Below are positions 45,954 through 54,323 of a stretch of 64,000 nucleotides of DNA, piece after piece (the first letter of the stretch is position 1; every line of letters begins with the position of its first letter). The notes beneath the pieces were generated by a model that worked only from the letters and a program-made list of their open reading frames with translations, was not told the DNA's origin and did no database searches. The position numbers and the translations under genes are program-made. The DNA comes from Marinobacter sp. BGYM27 (GTDB lineage Bacteria; Pseudomonadota; Gammaproteobacteria; Pseudomonadales; Oleiphilaceae): assembly GCA_025153445.1 (NCBI GenBank), contig JANZNS010000004.1, positions 434,001 to 498,000 of the forward strand, given 5' to 3'.

Positions 45954-45984
45954 GCGGGCGCTCCTCCAGAGGAGAAGCACCCGC
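45954..45984 (-). terminator. hairpin after choice-of-anchor D gene
   Basis: A 14-bp stem (45954-45967 with 45971-45984; on the minus strand two G-T wobbles) has a 3-nt loop. No T-tract follows. It separates the two secreted-protein genes. Confidence 0.55.
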
Positions 45985-45997
45985 GAGTTCATCAGCG

Positions 45998-47812
45998 TTA
46001 GAGGTTAGGGGTCAGATCCAGGTCAATGGTGTTGCCCGGTCCTGCCATGTAGTGGTTGAGGATATCGGTCAGAGGACCACAGTTAGACAGTGCAGGCAGA
46101 TCGTAAGTACCGACCACCTTGCCGCCTTCAAGCGGTGCGAAGCTCTCGCCTTCTGGTGTCTTCAGCGAGATGTTCACCGGATCCATGGTGCGGCACTCAG
46201 AGCCACCACCAATCGGCAGTTTGAAGCCGAACAGTTTCACGGTGACCTTGGGGATGTTGATGTACATCTGCGAGTCAGCGGTCAGAACACCGTTAACCAG
46301 TGTGCCGGTGGTCTGCTGGGTCTGCTCAAAGTTAACCTGGGCAGTGGCTTTCAAGCGCTTGAAGAACTTGATTACCCGGAAGGAACCTTCCGTGTCATCC
46401 AGCGCCAGATCAGCAGTGAACATGCCGGTGGCCAGTTCCAGCACAGCATCGATGGTGCCGCTCAGTGGCAGGGAGCTATCAGAGGCAGCAATACCGGTTG
46501 TGCCCTGGAGATCCAGCAGGAAGTCAACGCCACCGCCAGTGTCATTGCTTTTACCTTCGCCAGACAGTGCCACTTCGACAGTTGCAGCTTCAGGGTCATC
46601 AGATTCGATGCTCAATACCGCGTTGCTGGCACCTTCTGCATTCGCCGTGTAGGTCAGTGAAACGGTACAGCTGCCTTCAGCGGCAACAGTAGAGCAGTCG
46701 TTGGTCTGGAAGAAATCACCCGCATTGTCGCCGGACAGGCTGATAGCGTTGATGGTCAGAGCAGCACCGCCTGCGTTGGTAACCGTGACCTGGCGATCAG
46801 CGCTTGTACCCACGTCGATCTTGCCGAAGCTGACTTCAGTCGCGTCCAGGCTGATTTCAGGTACTGGCGTGATGATGCTTTCGCCAGTCAGCGCGACTTC
46901 AACAGAAGGTGTCGCCGGATCGGTTGATTCAATTGCCAATGCCGCGCTGCTTACGCCTTCACCGCTTGCGATGTAGGTCACGGTAACGCCACAGCTTTCG
47001 CCTGGTGCAACAGTGGTGCAGTCGTTGGTTTGCATGAATGCATCCGCGTTGGCACCGCTCAGGGTGATCGCGTTGATGCCCAGATCGGCGCCGCCGGTGT
47101 TGGAAACAGTGATGACTTCTTCAGCACTGGTGCCTGACGTAATCTTGCCGAAATCGACATTCTCAGCGCCCACACTGATCTCAGGATCAGGTACGGCTTC
47201 GCCTGTGACCTCAAAGGTGTGCAATACGTTGTTCTGGCCTTCAACCAACGTACAGTCGGCGGTGAATTCACCAATTGGCGGCGGGGCGATAGCGCCGTCA
47301 GCCGTCCGTGCCACCATGTTCAGGGTCAGGTCATCAACCGTTACCGTGCCCTGACCTACGTCTGCCATGGTAAAGGTCACTGCCGGTGCTTCACCTGAAG
47401 CGGGAACAGTAAACGGACCTTCAGCATCCGGAATCGGGCTTTGAGGAATTGTCAGAGGTACATCCAGTGGCAGATCACGGCCTGCGGTGCGGACGGTCGA
47501 CAGGTTTGTCGCAGACCCTTCGATCGTGGCAGAGCCCACCAGCTTCAGGCCTAGCCGGGAGTCATTGTTGACTGTAGTGGTTGCCTCAATGGCAAACGGT
47601 CCAAACGTGTCGCCAACTTGCGCTTCAGGCGGGAAATCTGCGCTGATCTGGGCTGAAATGGGCTGGTTGCCAATCAATGGCAAGGGACATACGAAATCCA
47701 GATTCAGGGAAACGGGCGCAGCGGAAGCCACCCCACTCGCAGCCAAGAGCGCCGTACCGGCGATGGCCGAACGCAATGTACGTGCGTTCCGGTTGTTTTT
47801 CGTCGAACTCAT
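45998..47812 (-). CDS. choice-of-anchor D secreted protein
   Basis: A 604-residue exported protein (signal peptide to about ASAAP, residue 32). Residues about 35-205 look like DUF6801 (CPLPLIGNQPISAQISADFP). Two tandem Ig-like choice-of-anchor D repeats follow, about 211-312 and 318-418, with matching landmarks VDFGKI/VSFGKI, VSNTGGA/VTNAGGA, QTNDC and ALTGE/ALSGE. The last 180 residues are a beta-rich domain of unknown type. It probably sits on the cell surface or in the matrix. AGAGGA precedes the ATG. Confidence 0.82.
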   Translation of the reverse strand: MSSTKNNRNARTLRSAIAGTALLAASGVASAAPVSLNLDFVCPLPLIGNQPISAQISADFPPEAQVGDTFGPFAIEATTTVNNDSRLGLKLVGSATIEGSATNLSTVRTAGRDLPLDVPLTIPQSPIPDAEGPFTVPASGEAPAVTFTMADVGQGTVTVDDLTLNMVARTADGAIAPPPIGEFTADCTLVEGQNNVLHTFEVTGEAVPDPEISVGAENVDFGKITSGTSAEEVITVSNTGGADLGINAITLSGANADAFMQTNDCTTVAPGESCGVTVTYIASGEGVSSAALAIESTDPATPSVEVALTGESIITPVPEISLDATEVSFGKIDVGTSADRQVTVTNAGGAALTINAISLSGDNAGDFFQTNDCSTVAAEGSCTVSLTYTANAEGASNAVLSIESDDPEAATVEVALSGEGKSNDTGGGVDFLLDLQGTTGIAASDSSLPLSGTIDAVLELATGMFTADLALDDTEGSFRVIKFFKRLKATAQVNFEQTQQTTGTLVNGVLTADSQMYINIPKVTVKLFGFKLPIGGGSECRTMDPVNISLKTPEGESFAPLEGGKVVGTYDLPALSNCGPLTDILNHYMAGPGNTIDLDLTPNL

Positions 47813-47825
47813 GTTGTCGTCCTCT

Positions 47826-47841
47826 ACAAAAAGCTTTTTGT
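47826..47841. promoter_or_regulatory. 16-bp palindrome in leader of choice-of-anchor D gene
   Basis: ACAAAAAGCTTTTTGT is a perfect palindrome ending 13 nt before the start codon. As RNA it would form a hairpin just upstream of the ribosome site; as DNA it could bind a repressor. Confidence 0.45.
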
Positions 47842-48122
47842 GTTTTTATAGGATTCGCAGACATCATCGACAGCGTGAGTAAATATCGATCTTGCGACTT
47901 TCCTTGTCATCTGAAAGGCGCCATCCGCATTCGTCAGGAACAGATGGTGAACCTCGACGACCAGCACCGGCATGCCGATGAGGGTCTGTATCCATTAAGC
48001 GTCCGAATACACAAGGAGGTCATTGCCTTTATCGGCAATATTTTTGATAAAAAAGGAACAACTGTGCACCTAATTCAAAATTCGTGAAGTCCTTCATAAA
48101 CTGGGAAACTGGCTTACAAAGC

Positions 48123-48136
48123 AGCGATATATCGCT
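48123..48136. repeat. 14-bp perfect palindrome
   Basis: AGCGATATATCGCT is a perfect palindrome in the intergenic region, 20 bp from a second palindrome. It may be a regulator binding site. Confidence 0.5.
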
Positions 48137-48142
48137 ATAATG

Positions 48143-48179
48143 GCCCCTATGGACAATTTTTGATCAAAAATAAAGGGGC
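48143..48179. terminator. nested hairpin GCCCCT/AGGGGC
   Basis: GCCCCT (48143-48148) pairs with AGGGGC (48174-48179), enclosing a perfect 16-bp palindrome ATTTTTGATCAAAAAT (48156-48171). It lies 100 bp past the AraC gene's stop and could end that transcript or be a protein-binding site. Confidence 0.45.
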
Positions 48180-48280
48180 AGCTTGAGCTCGACATCAACA
48201 AATAGAAGAGTACAGCTGTATACAGAAATGAATTACCCGAAGCGATCAGGAAGAGCCGCCAACGACGGCGTGCGTCCTGA

Positions 48281-49315
48281 TCAGGAGGATTGTGCGGGAC
48301 CGTTGCGGCGGACGTCGCCAGGTGTTTTACCCGTCCACGACCGATAAGCGCGAGTGAAACTGGCCTGGTCACTGAATCCGAGCTTGTCGGCGATCACATC
48401 GAGGGCAACCGAGGTGTCCGTCAGATACAGGGTGGCAAAGGTTTCGCGGATATCGTTGCGAATCTCCCGAAACGAATACCCGGATTCGACCAGGTGATTG
48501 CGGACGGACCGGGTACTCATACCCAATCTCATCGCTATCTTTTCCAGCGAGCTGCCGCGGCCGGGATTATTGATGATCTGCTCCCGGACCTGCGTGACCA
48601 GTTCACCGTGGATTGCTGATTTGAGCTGCTCCTCAAGTCGGGTGCGGGCTATCGCATAGGCCAGCCCCACATCGTCCTCCGGCACCTGTCGTCCGGAAAG
48701 CGGCATTAACACCTGCGTATGCGCCTTATCAAAATGCATTTCCGAATCTGACACCAACGCATTCCAGTCACTGACAGGGCGAGCGGTCGGGAAATCAAAT
48801 TCGAATATGAAGTGACGGCACAAAGGCAGGGACAACGCGTAGATGCTGCCCATGTAGATTTTGGACATAAACGCCCGAAGTGGCCCGAGCCGCCAGGTGT
48901 CATGCAGGCGGATTGCCATTCCCTCACCCTGGGAGGTCAGCTCGATGTCCATAATCGGCAAACTGACCCGCAGGTACTGCACAATGGCATGAATCAGTTT
49001 CTTCGGATCCCGCTGCCCCAGAAAAGCATAGCCGACAAGGCCATGGGCGGGCAGGTTCAGCTCCTGGCCGAACTGGAATGCGGCGCGCTCGTCCTGAACC
49101 AGCCAGTCCGCTTGTTTGAGAATCGCCGTTACCTGCTTCATCGACAGAAACGCATCCGGATTATTCAACACCGCGTCATCAAGACCGCTGCCATCCAGCA
49201 ACGTTTGTTGCCCAATTCCCTTGCCGCCCATGAAGCGCACAAATCGGCGCGCATAGCGGGCTGACACCAGCGGCATGTCATAAGCCAAGTGTTCAGACTG
49301 ACCCATTTCAATCAT
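48281..49315 (-). CDS. AraC family regulator (arabinose-binding-like N-domain)
   Basis: A 344-residue AraC-type regulator of the OruR-like class. The N-terminal ligand domain (about 15-200) includes LVGYAFLGQRDPKKLIHAIVQYLRV; the C-terminal double helix-turn-helix reads SLEKIAMRLGMSTRSVRNHLVESGYSF and VALDVIADKLGFSDQASFTRAYRSWTGKTP. The ligand and targets are unknown; no catabolic gene is adjacent. The exact start is uncertain: 49315 is chosen, the frame opens at 49378. Confidence 0.82.
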   Translation of the reverse strand: MIEMGQSEHLAYDMPLVSARYARRFVRFMGGKGIGQQTLLDGSGLDDAVLNNPDAFLSMKQVTAILKQADWLVQDERAAFQFGQELNLPAHGLVGYAFLGQRDPKKLIHAIVQYLRVSLPIMDIELTSQGEGMAIRLHDTWRLGPLRAFMSKIYMGSIYALSLPLCRHFIFEFDFPTARPVSDWNALVSDSEMHFDKAHTQVLMPLSGRQVPEDDVGLAYAIARTRLEEQLKSAIHGELVTQVREQIINNPGRGSSLEKIAMRLGMSTRSVRNHLVESGYSFREIRNDIRETFATLYLTDTSVALDVIADKLGFSDQASFTRAYRSWTGKTPGDVRRNGPAQSS

Positions 49316-49627
49316 CCATGAGGCGAGAGTCCCGACTCGCGCACCACTGCTTGTGCGCACCAATAGTCGGCATTTCACGAAGCCACAGCCAACGACTCCG
49401 CGTTTTTAGCGGGTACTACAACACCCATTTCAGAATATAGGCACCCAGACATCGGACGTTTTGAAATGGCATCCCACAAATGACGTTATGGCCGAAAATG
49501 ACAAGACAGGGTTCGCGTTTCAGGACTTTTCATCACGCGCCTTAAGCGACACAACTAAAAGTACGACAGGGCAGACATGCAGGAAGGAAGCCGGCAAGCC
49601 CAACGGACTTGCCAGCTTGAGAAGCGG
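49316..49627. other. intergenic region, no clear content
   Basis: This 312-nt gap upstream of the AraC gene must hold its promoter. Apart from a short GAGTC-CC-GACTC palindrome near 49325 I see nothing I can name. Confidence 0.5.
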
Positions 49628-50605
49628 TCAGCCCCTGAGGCGTGATGCGTGCTTCAAGTAGCGCCGTGCGAGCACTGCACCGACAATGATCTGAATCTGG
49701 TTGTAGCACATTATGGGCAGCACGATCATACCGAAACCGGGATGACCGGCGAACAGCACCTTCGCCATGGGCAACCCCGATGCCAGACTCTTTTTCGAAC
49801 CGCAAAACACAGCCGCAATCTCATCATCAAGCGGCAACTTCAGGCGTCTCGACAAGATCATGGCGAGGCCAATCACCAGCCCCAGCAGCAACAGACACAG
49901 TGCGATTGCAATCAGAATCGCCGTCACCGGCAACTGGTCCCACAGTCCTCCCACCACTGACTGGGAAAAGGCGACATAGACGATCAACAGAATGACACCC
50001 TGATCGTAGCGAGAGGAGAATCCGGGGTGACGATCCAGCCAGGGACCCAGCTTTGGCCTCAACAGATGACCGATCGCAAACGGCAACAGCAGTTGCAGCA
50101 CGATATCCCGCAAAGCACCCAGCACATCAAAGCCTCCGTCGCCGGTGGTACTGACCAGTAGCACCAGCAATAGCGGCGTCAGCATCATGCCGAACACATT
50201 CGAGGCGGCAGCGCTGCAGATCGCCGCAGGCACATTACCCTTAGCCATCGCGGTAAATGCAATGGAAGAGGAAACCGCCGAGGGCAGTACCCCCAGATAC
50301 AGAAAGCCCAGCGCCAGATCTTCCGGAATCAAAACCGGCGCCAGCGCACCGATGGGCAAAACCACCAGCGGGAATACAACAAACGTGAGCGATGCGATCA
50401 ACAGATGCAGTCGCCAATGGGTCGCGCCGGCCCGAATCTGCTCCCGCGACAGGGCCGCACCGTGAATAAAGAACAGCAAGGCAACCCCCGCAGAAGCCAC
50501 CACACCCAACACACGGGCAATACTGCCCTGGGCCGGCAAAACTGACGCCAATACCACCGCACCCAGCAGGATCAGCGTGAACGGATCGAGACGAATACGC
50601 ATCAC
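49628..50605 (-). CDS. bile acid:sodium symporter family (SBF-like) transporter
   Basis: A 325-residue membrane protein with nine or ten helices in two repeats, of the SBF/YfeH branch (Arabidopsis-like UPF relatives). Signatures are FFIHGAALSREQI, LPSAVSSSIAFTAMAKGNVPAAICSAAASNVFGMMLTPLL with the two crossover prolines, and FCGSKKSLASGLPMAKVLF. It takes up or exports an organic anion with sodium. Its start overlaps the GntR gene's stop (ATGA), so it is controlled with that regulator. Confidence 0.87.
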   Translation of the reverse strand: MMRIRLDPFTLILLGAVVLASVLPAQGSIARVLGVVASAGVALLFFIHGAALSREQIRAGATHWRLHLLIASLTFVVFPLVVLPIGALAPVLIPEDLALGFLYLGVLPSAVSSSIAFTAMAKGNVPAAICSAAASNVFGMMLTPLLLVLLVSTTGDGGFDVLGALRDIVLQLLLPFAIGHLLRPKLGPWLDRHPGFSSRYDQGVILLIVYVAFSQSVVGGLWDQLPVTAILIAIALCLLLLGLVIGLAMILSRRLKLPLDDEIAAVFCGSKKSLASGLPMAKVLFAGHPGFGMIVLPIMCYNQIQIIVGAVLARRYLKHASRLRG

Positions 50606-51279
50606 ATGGCCTCCGACAACGCGTCCAGAGCCGGCATCAGCATGGTGCGGGCGACGCGAAATGCAGCCTCGGCATCCCCCATGATGATGGTTGCCAGCAG
50701 ATACTCGTGATCAGCGTGGGACGGCTCGGGCAGATCCGCATCCCGTTCGGTGCGTTCGATCGTCGCCGAAACGGCGCTGCGGAAATACGCGTACATCGCC
50801 ATCAACGCATGATTGTGCGACGCCTCGGCAATCGCCACATGGAAACGTTCATCCTGGGCAATACGCTCATCAATATCGTCTCCAGCCGCCGCCCGGGCAG
50901 CCAGCGCTGCGCGCAGTTCATCGAGATCATCCTGATCACGACGCAAGGCCGCGAGGCGAGCCGCTTCCGCTTCCAGGGTAATCCGCATTTCCAACTGGTC
51001 CCGCAGAGCCGAGCGCTCGATACGCCGCATGGTCTCTGCCGGATCCAGGCGTGCCCGAACATAGGTGCCGTCCCCCTGAAGGGTTTCCAGCAAGCCGGCA
51101 TGTACCAGCACACGCACCGCTTCACGGACGGTATTACGACCTACGCCCAGCAACTCGGAGAGTCGACTCTCATTGGGAATACGCTCACCAACCGGCCATT
51201 CACCTGATTCAACCGTTGCCCTTAACTGATCGATTGCACTGTCTACCAGCGAGCGGCGGGCTATTTTTTGTGTATTCAT
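50602..51279 (-). CDS. GntR family (FadR/FCD) regulator
   Basis: A 225-residue GntR regulator. The winged helix (about 10-75) has RIPNESRLSELLGVGRNTVREAVRVLVHAGLLE; an FCD all-helical effector domain follows (ERFHVAIAEASHNHALMAMY with its metal-binding-type His and the DADLPEPSHADHEYLLATIIMGDAEAA end). It shares ATGA with the downstream transporter gene and probably senses the transported compound. A perfect 16-bp direct repeat lies right upstream. Confidence 0.9.
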   Translation of the reverse strand: MNTQKIARRSLVDSAIDQLRATVESGEWPVGERIPNESRLSELLGVGRNTVREAVRVLVHAGLLETLQGDGTYVRARLDPAETMRRIERSALRDQLEMRITLEAEAARLAALRRDQDDLDELRAALAARAAAGDDIDERIAQDERFHVAIAEASHNHALMAMYAYFRSAVSATIERTERDADLPEPSHADHEYLLATIIMGDAEAAFRVARTMLMPALDALSEAM

Positions 51280-51281
51280 AT

Positions 51282-51320
51282 GATCATCCCATGAATTTAG
51301 ATAGGATCATCCCATGAATT
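51282..51320. promoter_or_regulatory. direct-repeat operator of gntR
   Basis: GATCATCCCATGAATT occurs at 51282-51297 and again, identical, at 51305-51320, a 23-bp period. The first copy begins 3 bp from the gntR start codon. Two copies in the promoter/leader suggest autoregulation by the GntR protein. Confidence 0.6.
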
Positions 51321-51476
51321 AGAAAACCCGTCAAAGGCACTTCCGCAAGAAAATCCGGAATTGTGCTGAATCCCACACGGTTTCGACGCCAAGGGCGACA
51401 CGATCGGTTAACATTACACCATCGCACCGGCCCGAGCCGGACACTTCAGACGGCCACGGGCCACTATCAGGGTTCT

Positions 51477-52334
51477 ATGAAAATACCGAAGCGATTACAG
51501 CCTCTTGTCGATGATGGCATGGTCGATGCCGTGCTTTATCAGCTGATGAGCGGCAAGGAAGCACAGGTTTACGTCGTGCGCTGTGGCGACACGATCCGTT
51601 GTGCCAAGGTTTTTAAAGAAGCCCAGAAGCGCAGCTTCAAACAGGCGGTGGAATATCAGGAAGGCCGCAAGGTACGTAACAGCCGCCGCGCCCGGGCCAT
51701 GAGCAAGAAAACCCGCTACGGCCAGAAGGAGCAGGAAAACGCCTGGCTCAACGCCGAGGTTGATGCCCTCTACCGGCTAGCCTCTGCTGGCGTACGCGTT
51801 CCTGAGCCTCAGGGATTTGTCGACGGCGTATTGCTGATGGAACTGGTTGCAGATGCCGAAGGCAAAGCCGCGCCGCGCCTGGACGATGTGACGCTCACGC
51901 CTGAAGTGGCCCGGGAATACCACGCCAAAGTCATTGCCGATGTGGTGCGCATGCTCGACGCCGGCCTGATTCACGGCGACCTGTCGGAATTCAACGTACT
52001 GGTCGACGCAGAGGGCCCGGTCATCATCGATTTGCCTCAGGCCGTCAACGCCTCGGGCAACAACAGCGCCGAACGCATGCTCGAGCGGGACGTCGATAAC
52101 ATGCGCCGCTACTTTGGCCGCTTTGCGCCCGAACTGCTCAACACCGACTACGGCAAGGAAATCTGGGCACTTTATGAAGCCGGCGACCTGCACGCCGAAA
52201 CCAGGCTCACCGGTTGCTTTGAACACAGCACCGAGAGCGCCGACGTCGACGAGCTGCTCGCGGTGATTGATGCCGCCAAAGAAGAGGAATCAGAGCGGCT
52301 GGAACGTTTGCGGGACGATGAGGATGACGATTAA
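51477..52334 (+). CDS. RIO-type serine protein kinase
   Basis: A 285-residue RIO kinase of the bacterial PA4780-like group. ATP lysine is Lys44 in CAKVFK, the catalytic loop is HGDLSEFNVLV with Asp168, and the metal site is Asp185 in IIDLPQA. No activation loop is present, as in RIO kinases. An acidic tail ends the protein (ERLRDDEDDD). Substrates are unknown. The start at 51477 drops an unlikely basic leader from 51363. Confidence 0.9.
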   Translation: MKIPKRLQPLVDDGMVDAVLYQLMSGKEAQVYVVRCGDTIRCAKVFKEAQKRSFKQAVEYQEGRKVRNSRRARAMSKKTRYGQKEQENAWLNAEVDALYRLASAGVRVPEPQGFVDGVLLMELVADAEGKAAPRLDDVTLTPEVAREYHAKVIADVVRMLDAGLIHGDLSEFNVLVDAEGPVIIDLPQAVNASGNNSAERMLERDVDNMRRYFGRFAPELLNTDYGKEIWALYEAGDLHAETRLTGCFEHSTESADVDELLAVIDAAKEEESERLERLRDDEDDD

Positions 52335-52536
52335 TTCAGCAGCCGACGGCCTTGATTAGTAACCGCCACTGCCGGACAGGTCATCTTTTTCGATCTTTTG
52401 TACGTATCGCTGCCCAACCTGATGTGTAAATGACGGGAGGGCGCTGCGCGGATTTTGCAACGCTCCTGCGACCACCGTATCGTTAATACTTCAGATTGCG
52501 AACCATACTAACAACCCGCCGCACAGGAGCCGGATA

Positions 52537-52578
52537 ATGTCCGGGCCTCACTATTCCCATGCCACGCTCTATCGCTAA
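52537..52578 (+). CDS. 13-residue leader ORF overlapping channel gene
   Basis: A short frame (MSGPHYSHATLYR) has an excellent AGGAG site at 52525-52529, 7 nt before its ATG. It ends at TAA 52576-52578, 17 nt inside the next gene, whose own ATG at 52559 has no ribosome site. The arrangement suggests translational coupling: ribosomes leaving the leader restart on the channel gene. Not proven to be translated. Confidence 0.45.
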   Translation: MSGPHYSHATLYR

Positions 52579-53650
52579 AAGCCCCGTAGCCCGATCACTG
52601 CAGCTGCTCGCTATCACGTTCATTCTGATCTTCAGTTCCCTGGCATCGGCTCAGGATCAACCCCTGAGAGTGGGCATTACGCCAGTGCCACCGTTTGTCA
52701 TGAAAGCCGGCAACGGTGAGTGGGAAGGCATCAGCGTAGATCTCTGGCGCCAGGTGGCCGCCGGGCTGGGTCGCGATTTTGAACTGGTGCCCCTGTCATT
52801 TCAGGAACTGCTGAAAAGCGTCGAGAACGGTGACATTGATGTTGCGGTCGGCGCCCTGACCATGACATCCGCCCGCGAAACCCGGTTCGATTTCAGCCAC
52901 CCGTTTTACCAGACCGGTCTGTCGATCGCCGTGCCCAAGGTCAAAGATCCCAGCCTGCTCAGCAGTCTGGGTGCGCTACTCAGCTGGCGTTTTGTGAGTG
53001 TGATTGCCGGGCTGGCAGGCCTGTTGCTGGCAGTCGGATTTGCGGTCTGGCTGTTTGAGCGCAAGCGTAACCCCGAGCAATTCGGCGGCAGTGCGGCGCA
53101 GGGCATTGGATCAAGCTTCTGGTGGGCAGCGGTGACCATGACCACCGTTGGCTACGGTGACAAGGCTCCGGTTACCCTGGCAGGGCGCCTGGTAGGGCTG
53201 GTCTGGATGTTTGCCGGATTGATAATGGTCGCCAGTTTCACCGCCGCCATCACCTCGTCACTGACCGTCAGCAATCTGCAAAACCAGATTCAGGGCCCGC
53301 GGGATCTGCCCGGTGCCAACGTGGCCACCATCGCCAAGACCGCAAGCGAAGAGTATCTGCAAGAGAACAGAGTGAGGCATACGCTATACCCGGATCTGAG
53401 CGCCGCGCTCGAATCCACCGCCAAGGGTGAAACCGATGCCGCTGTCTATGATCGTGCACTGATGCAATACCGGAATCAGCAACAGGGCGATCACCTGACG
53501 ATTCTGCCCGGCACCTTCCAGCAACAACTCTACGCACTGGCGATGCCGGACGGCAGCCCGCTCAGGGGGCCGGTTTCAGAGAAAGTGCTTGAAGTCACAG
53601 AGTCCGCTGCCTGGAAAGGCATTGTCGACAAGTATCTGGGCAACGAGTAA
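52559..53650 (+). CDS. ionotropic glutamate receptor-like potassium channel
   Basis: A 363-residue protein with the GluR0 layout. Signal peptide to about residue 31; ligand-binding lobe S1 about 33-130 (LRVGITPVPPFVMK); helix M1 about 144-166; pore loop with K+ filter TVGYG at 196-200; helix M3 about 208-236; lobe S2 about 243-363. Ligand binding, probably an amino acid, would open a K+-selective pore in a tetramer. The chosen ATG gives a clean signal peptide but lacks a ribosome site; see the overlapping leader ORF. Confidence 0.9.
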   Translation: MPRSIAKSPVARSLQLLAITFILIFSSLASAQDQPLRVGITPVPPFVMKAGNGEWEGISVDLWRQVAAGLGRDFELVPLSFQELLKSVENGDIDVAVGALTMTSARETRFDFSHPFYQTGLSIAVPKVKDPSLLSSLGALLSWRFVSVIAGLAGLLLAVGFAVWLFERKRNPEQFGGSAAQGIGSSFWWAAVTMTTVGYGDKAPVTLAGRLVGLVWMFAGLIMVASFTAAITSSLTVSNLQNQIQGPRDLPGANVATIAKTASEEYLQENRVRHTLYPDLSAALESTAKGETDAAVYDRALMQYRNQQQGDHLTILPGTFQQQLYALAMPDGSPLRGPVSEKVLEVTESAAWKGIVDKYLGNE

Positions 53651-53676
53651 AACATCACAGGGTGCCCGGGGTGGCG

Positions 53677-54243
53677 TTATTCGAAACGCCGTACCTGGGA
53701 AAACCGGTCGCGCCAGTAGTAGCCGTTCAGTTGCGACTGCGTAACACCGACCGACGTTGAGGCATGGATAAAGCGGTTGTCGCCCATGTAGATTCCCGCA
53801 TGCTGCTCTTTGCCCTCAATCCGGAAAAACACCAGATCGCCCGGCCGCACCTGGCGGCGATCCACCGGAATCCCCGCCCTCAGCATCATGCCGGTTGTGC
53901 GGGGCAACTGCCGCCCCAGCGCCTCCTGATAGGCCGTCACAATAAAACCGGAGCAGTCAAAGCCATCGGCTGACATGCCACCATACTCGTAGGGCGCGCC
54001 CTGATAGCGCTCGAATACTTGCCAGAGTTGATCAGCCGTCGCCGCGTCTTGCGGGTCCTCGATTGGCCCGGGCGGCGTATAGGTGCGATCAACCGACTGG
54101 CTGCTCGCACAACCCGCCAGTCCCAGTGCTACCAATACCAACAGCCCCAGATAACGTAACTGACGATGCGGGAGGTGGAGCAAGGCCCAAATGGAGGAAA
54201 TTTCGATGTGTGAAGGGAGCATCAGCCAGCGCATGGGGTACAA
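53677..54243 (-). CDS. NlpC/P60 family lipoprotein
   Basis: A 188-residue cell-wall hydrolase candidate, like Spr/MepS. Lipobox LAGC near residue 45, with an unusually long preceding segment, so the true start may be further in. The NlpC/P60 domain has catalytic Cys in DGFDCSGFIVTAY, His in QHAGIYMG and a third polar residue in FIHAS. Such enzymes cut peptide cross-links in peptidoglycan. Confidence 0.87.
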   Translation of the reverse strand: MYPMRWLMLPSHIEISSIWALLHLPHRQLRYLGLLVLVALGLAGCASSQSVDRTYTPPGPIEDPQDAATADQLWQVFERYQGAPYEYGGMSADGFDCSGFIVTAYQEALGRQLPRTTGMMLRAGIPVDRRQVRPGDLVFFRIEGKEQHAGIYMGDNRFIHASTSVGVTQSQLNGYYWRDRFSQVRRFE

Positions 54244-54323
54244 CCGGTTCAGTATTCAGAATTTACCTGTACTTTATGCCCCAAGGATCTGATTGTCAGG
54301 TTAATTATTGGTCGTTTTATAGA

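Larger units (their letters stand above)
47813..48280. other. 468-bp intergenic region rich in palindromes
   Basis: This gap between the AraC gene and the choice-of-anchor D gene holds three perfect palindromes of 14-16 bp and a nested hairpin, listed separately. The promoter of the secreted-protein gene must lie here. No convincing coding sequence is present. Confidence 0.55.

Noticed and set aside
46665-47200. internal repeat in the choice-of-anchor D gene as possible DNA repeat element
   Set aside because: It is a protein-level tandem domain duplication; the two DNA copies have diverged.
47677-48087. 136-codon plus-strand frame reaching into the intergenic region
   Set aside because: Starts inside the antisense of the choice-of-anchor D gene, has no ribosome site and no recognisable domain.
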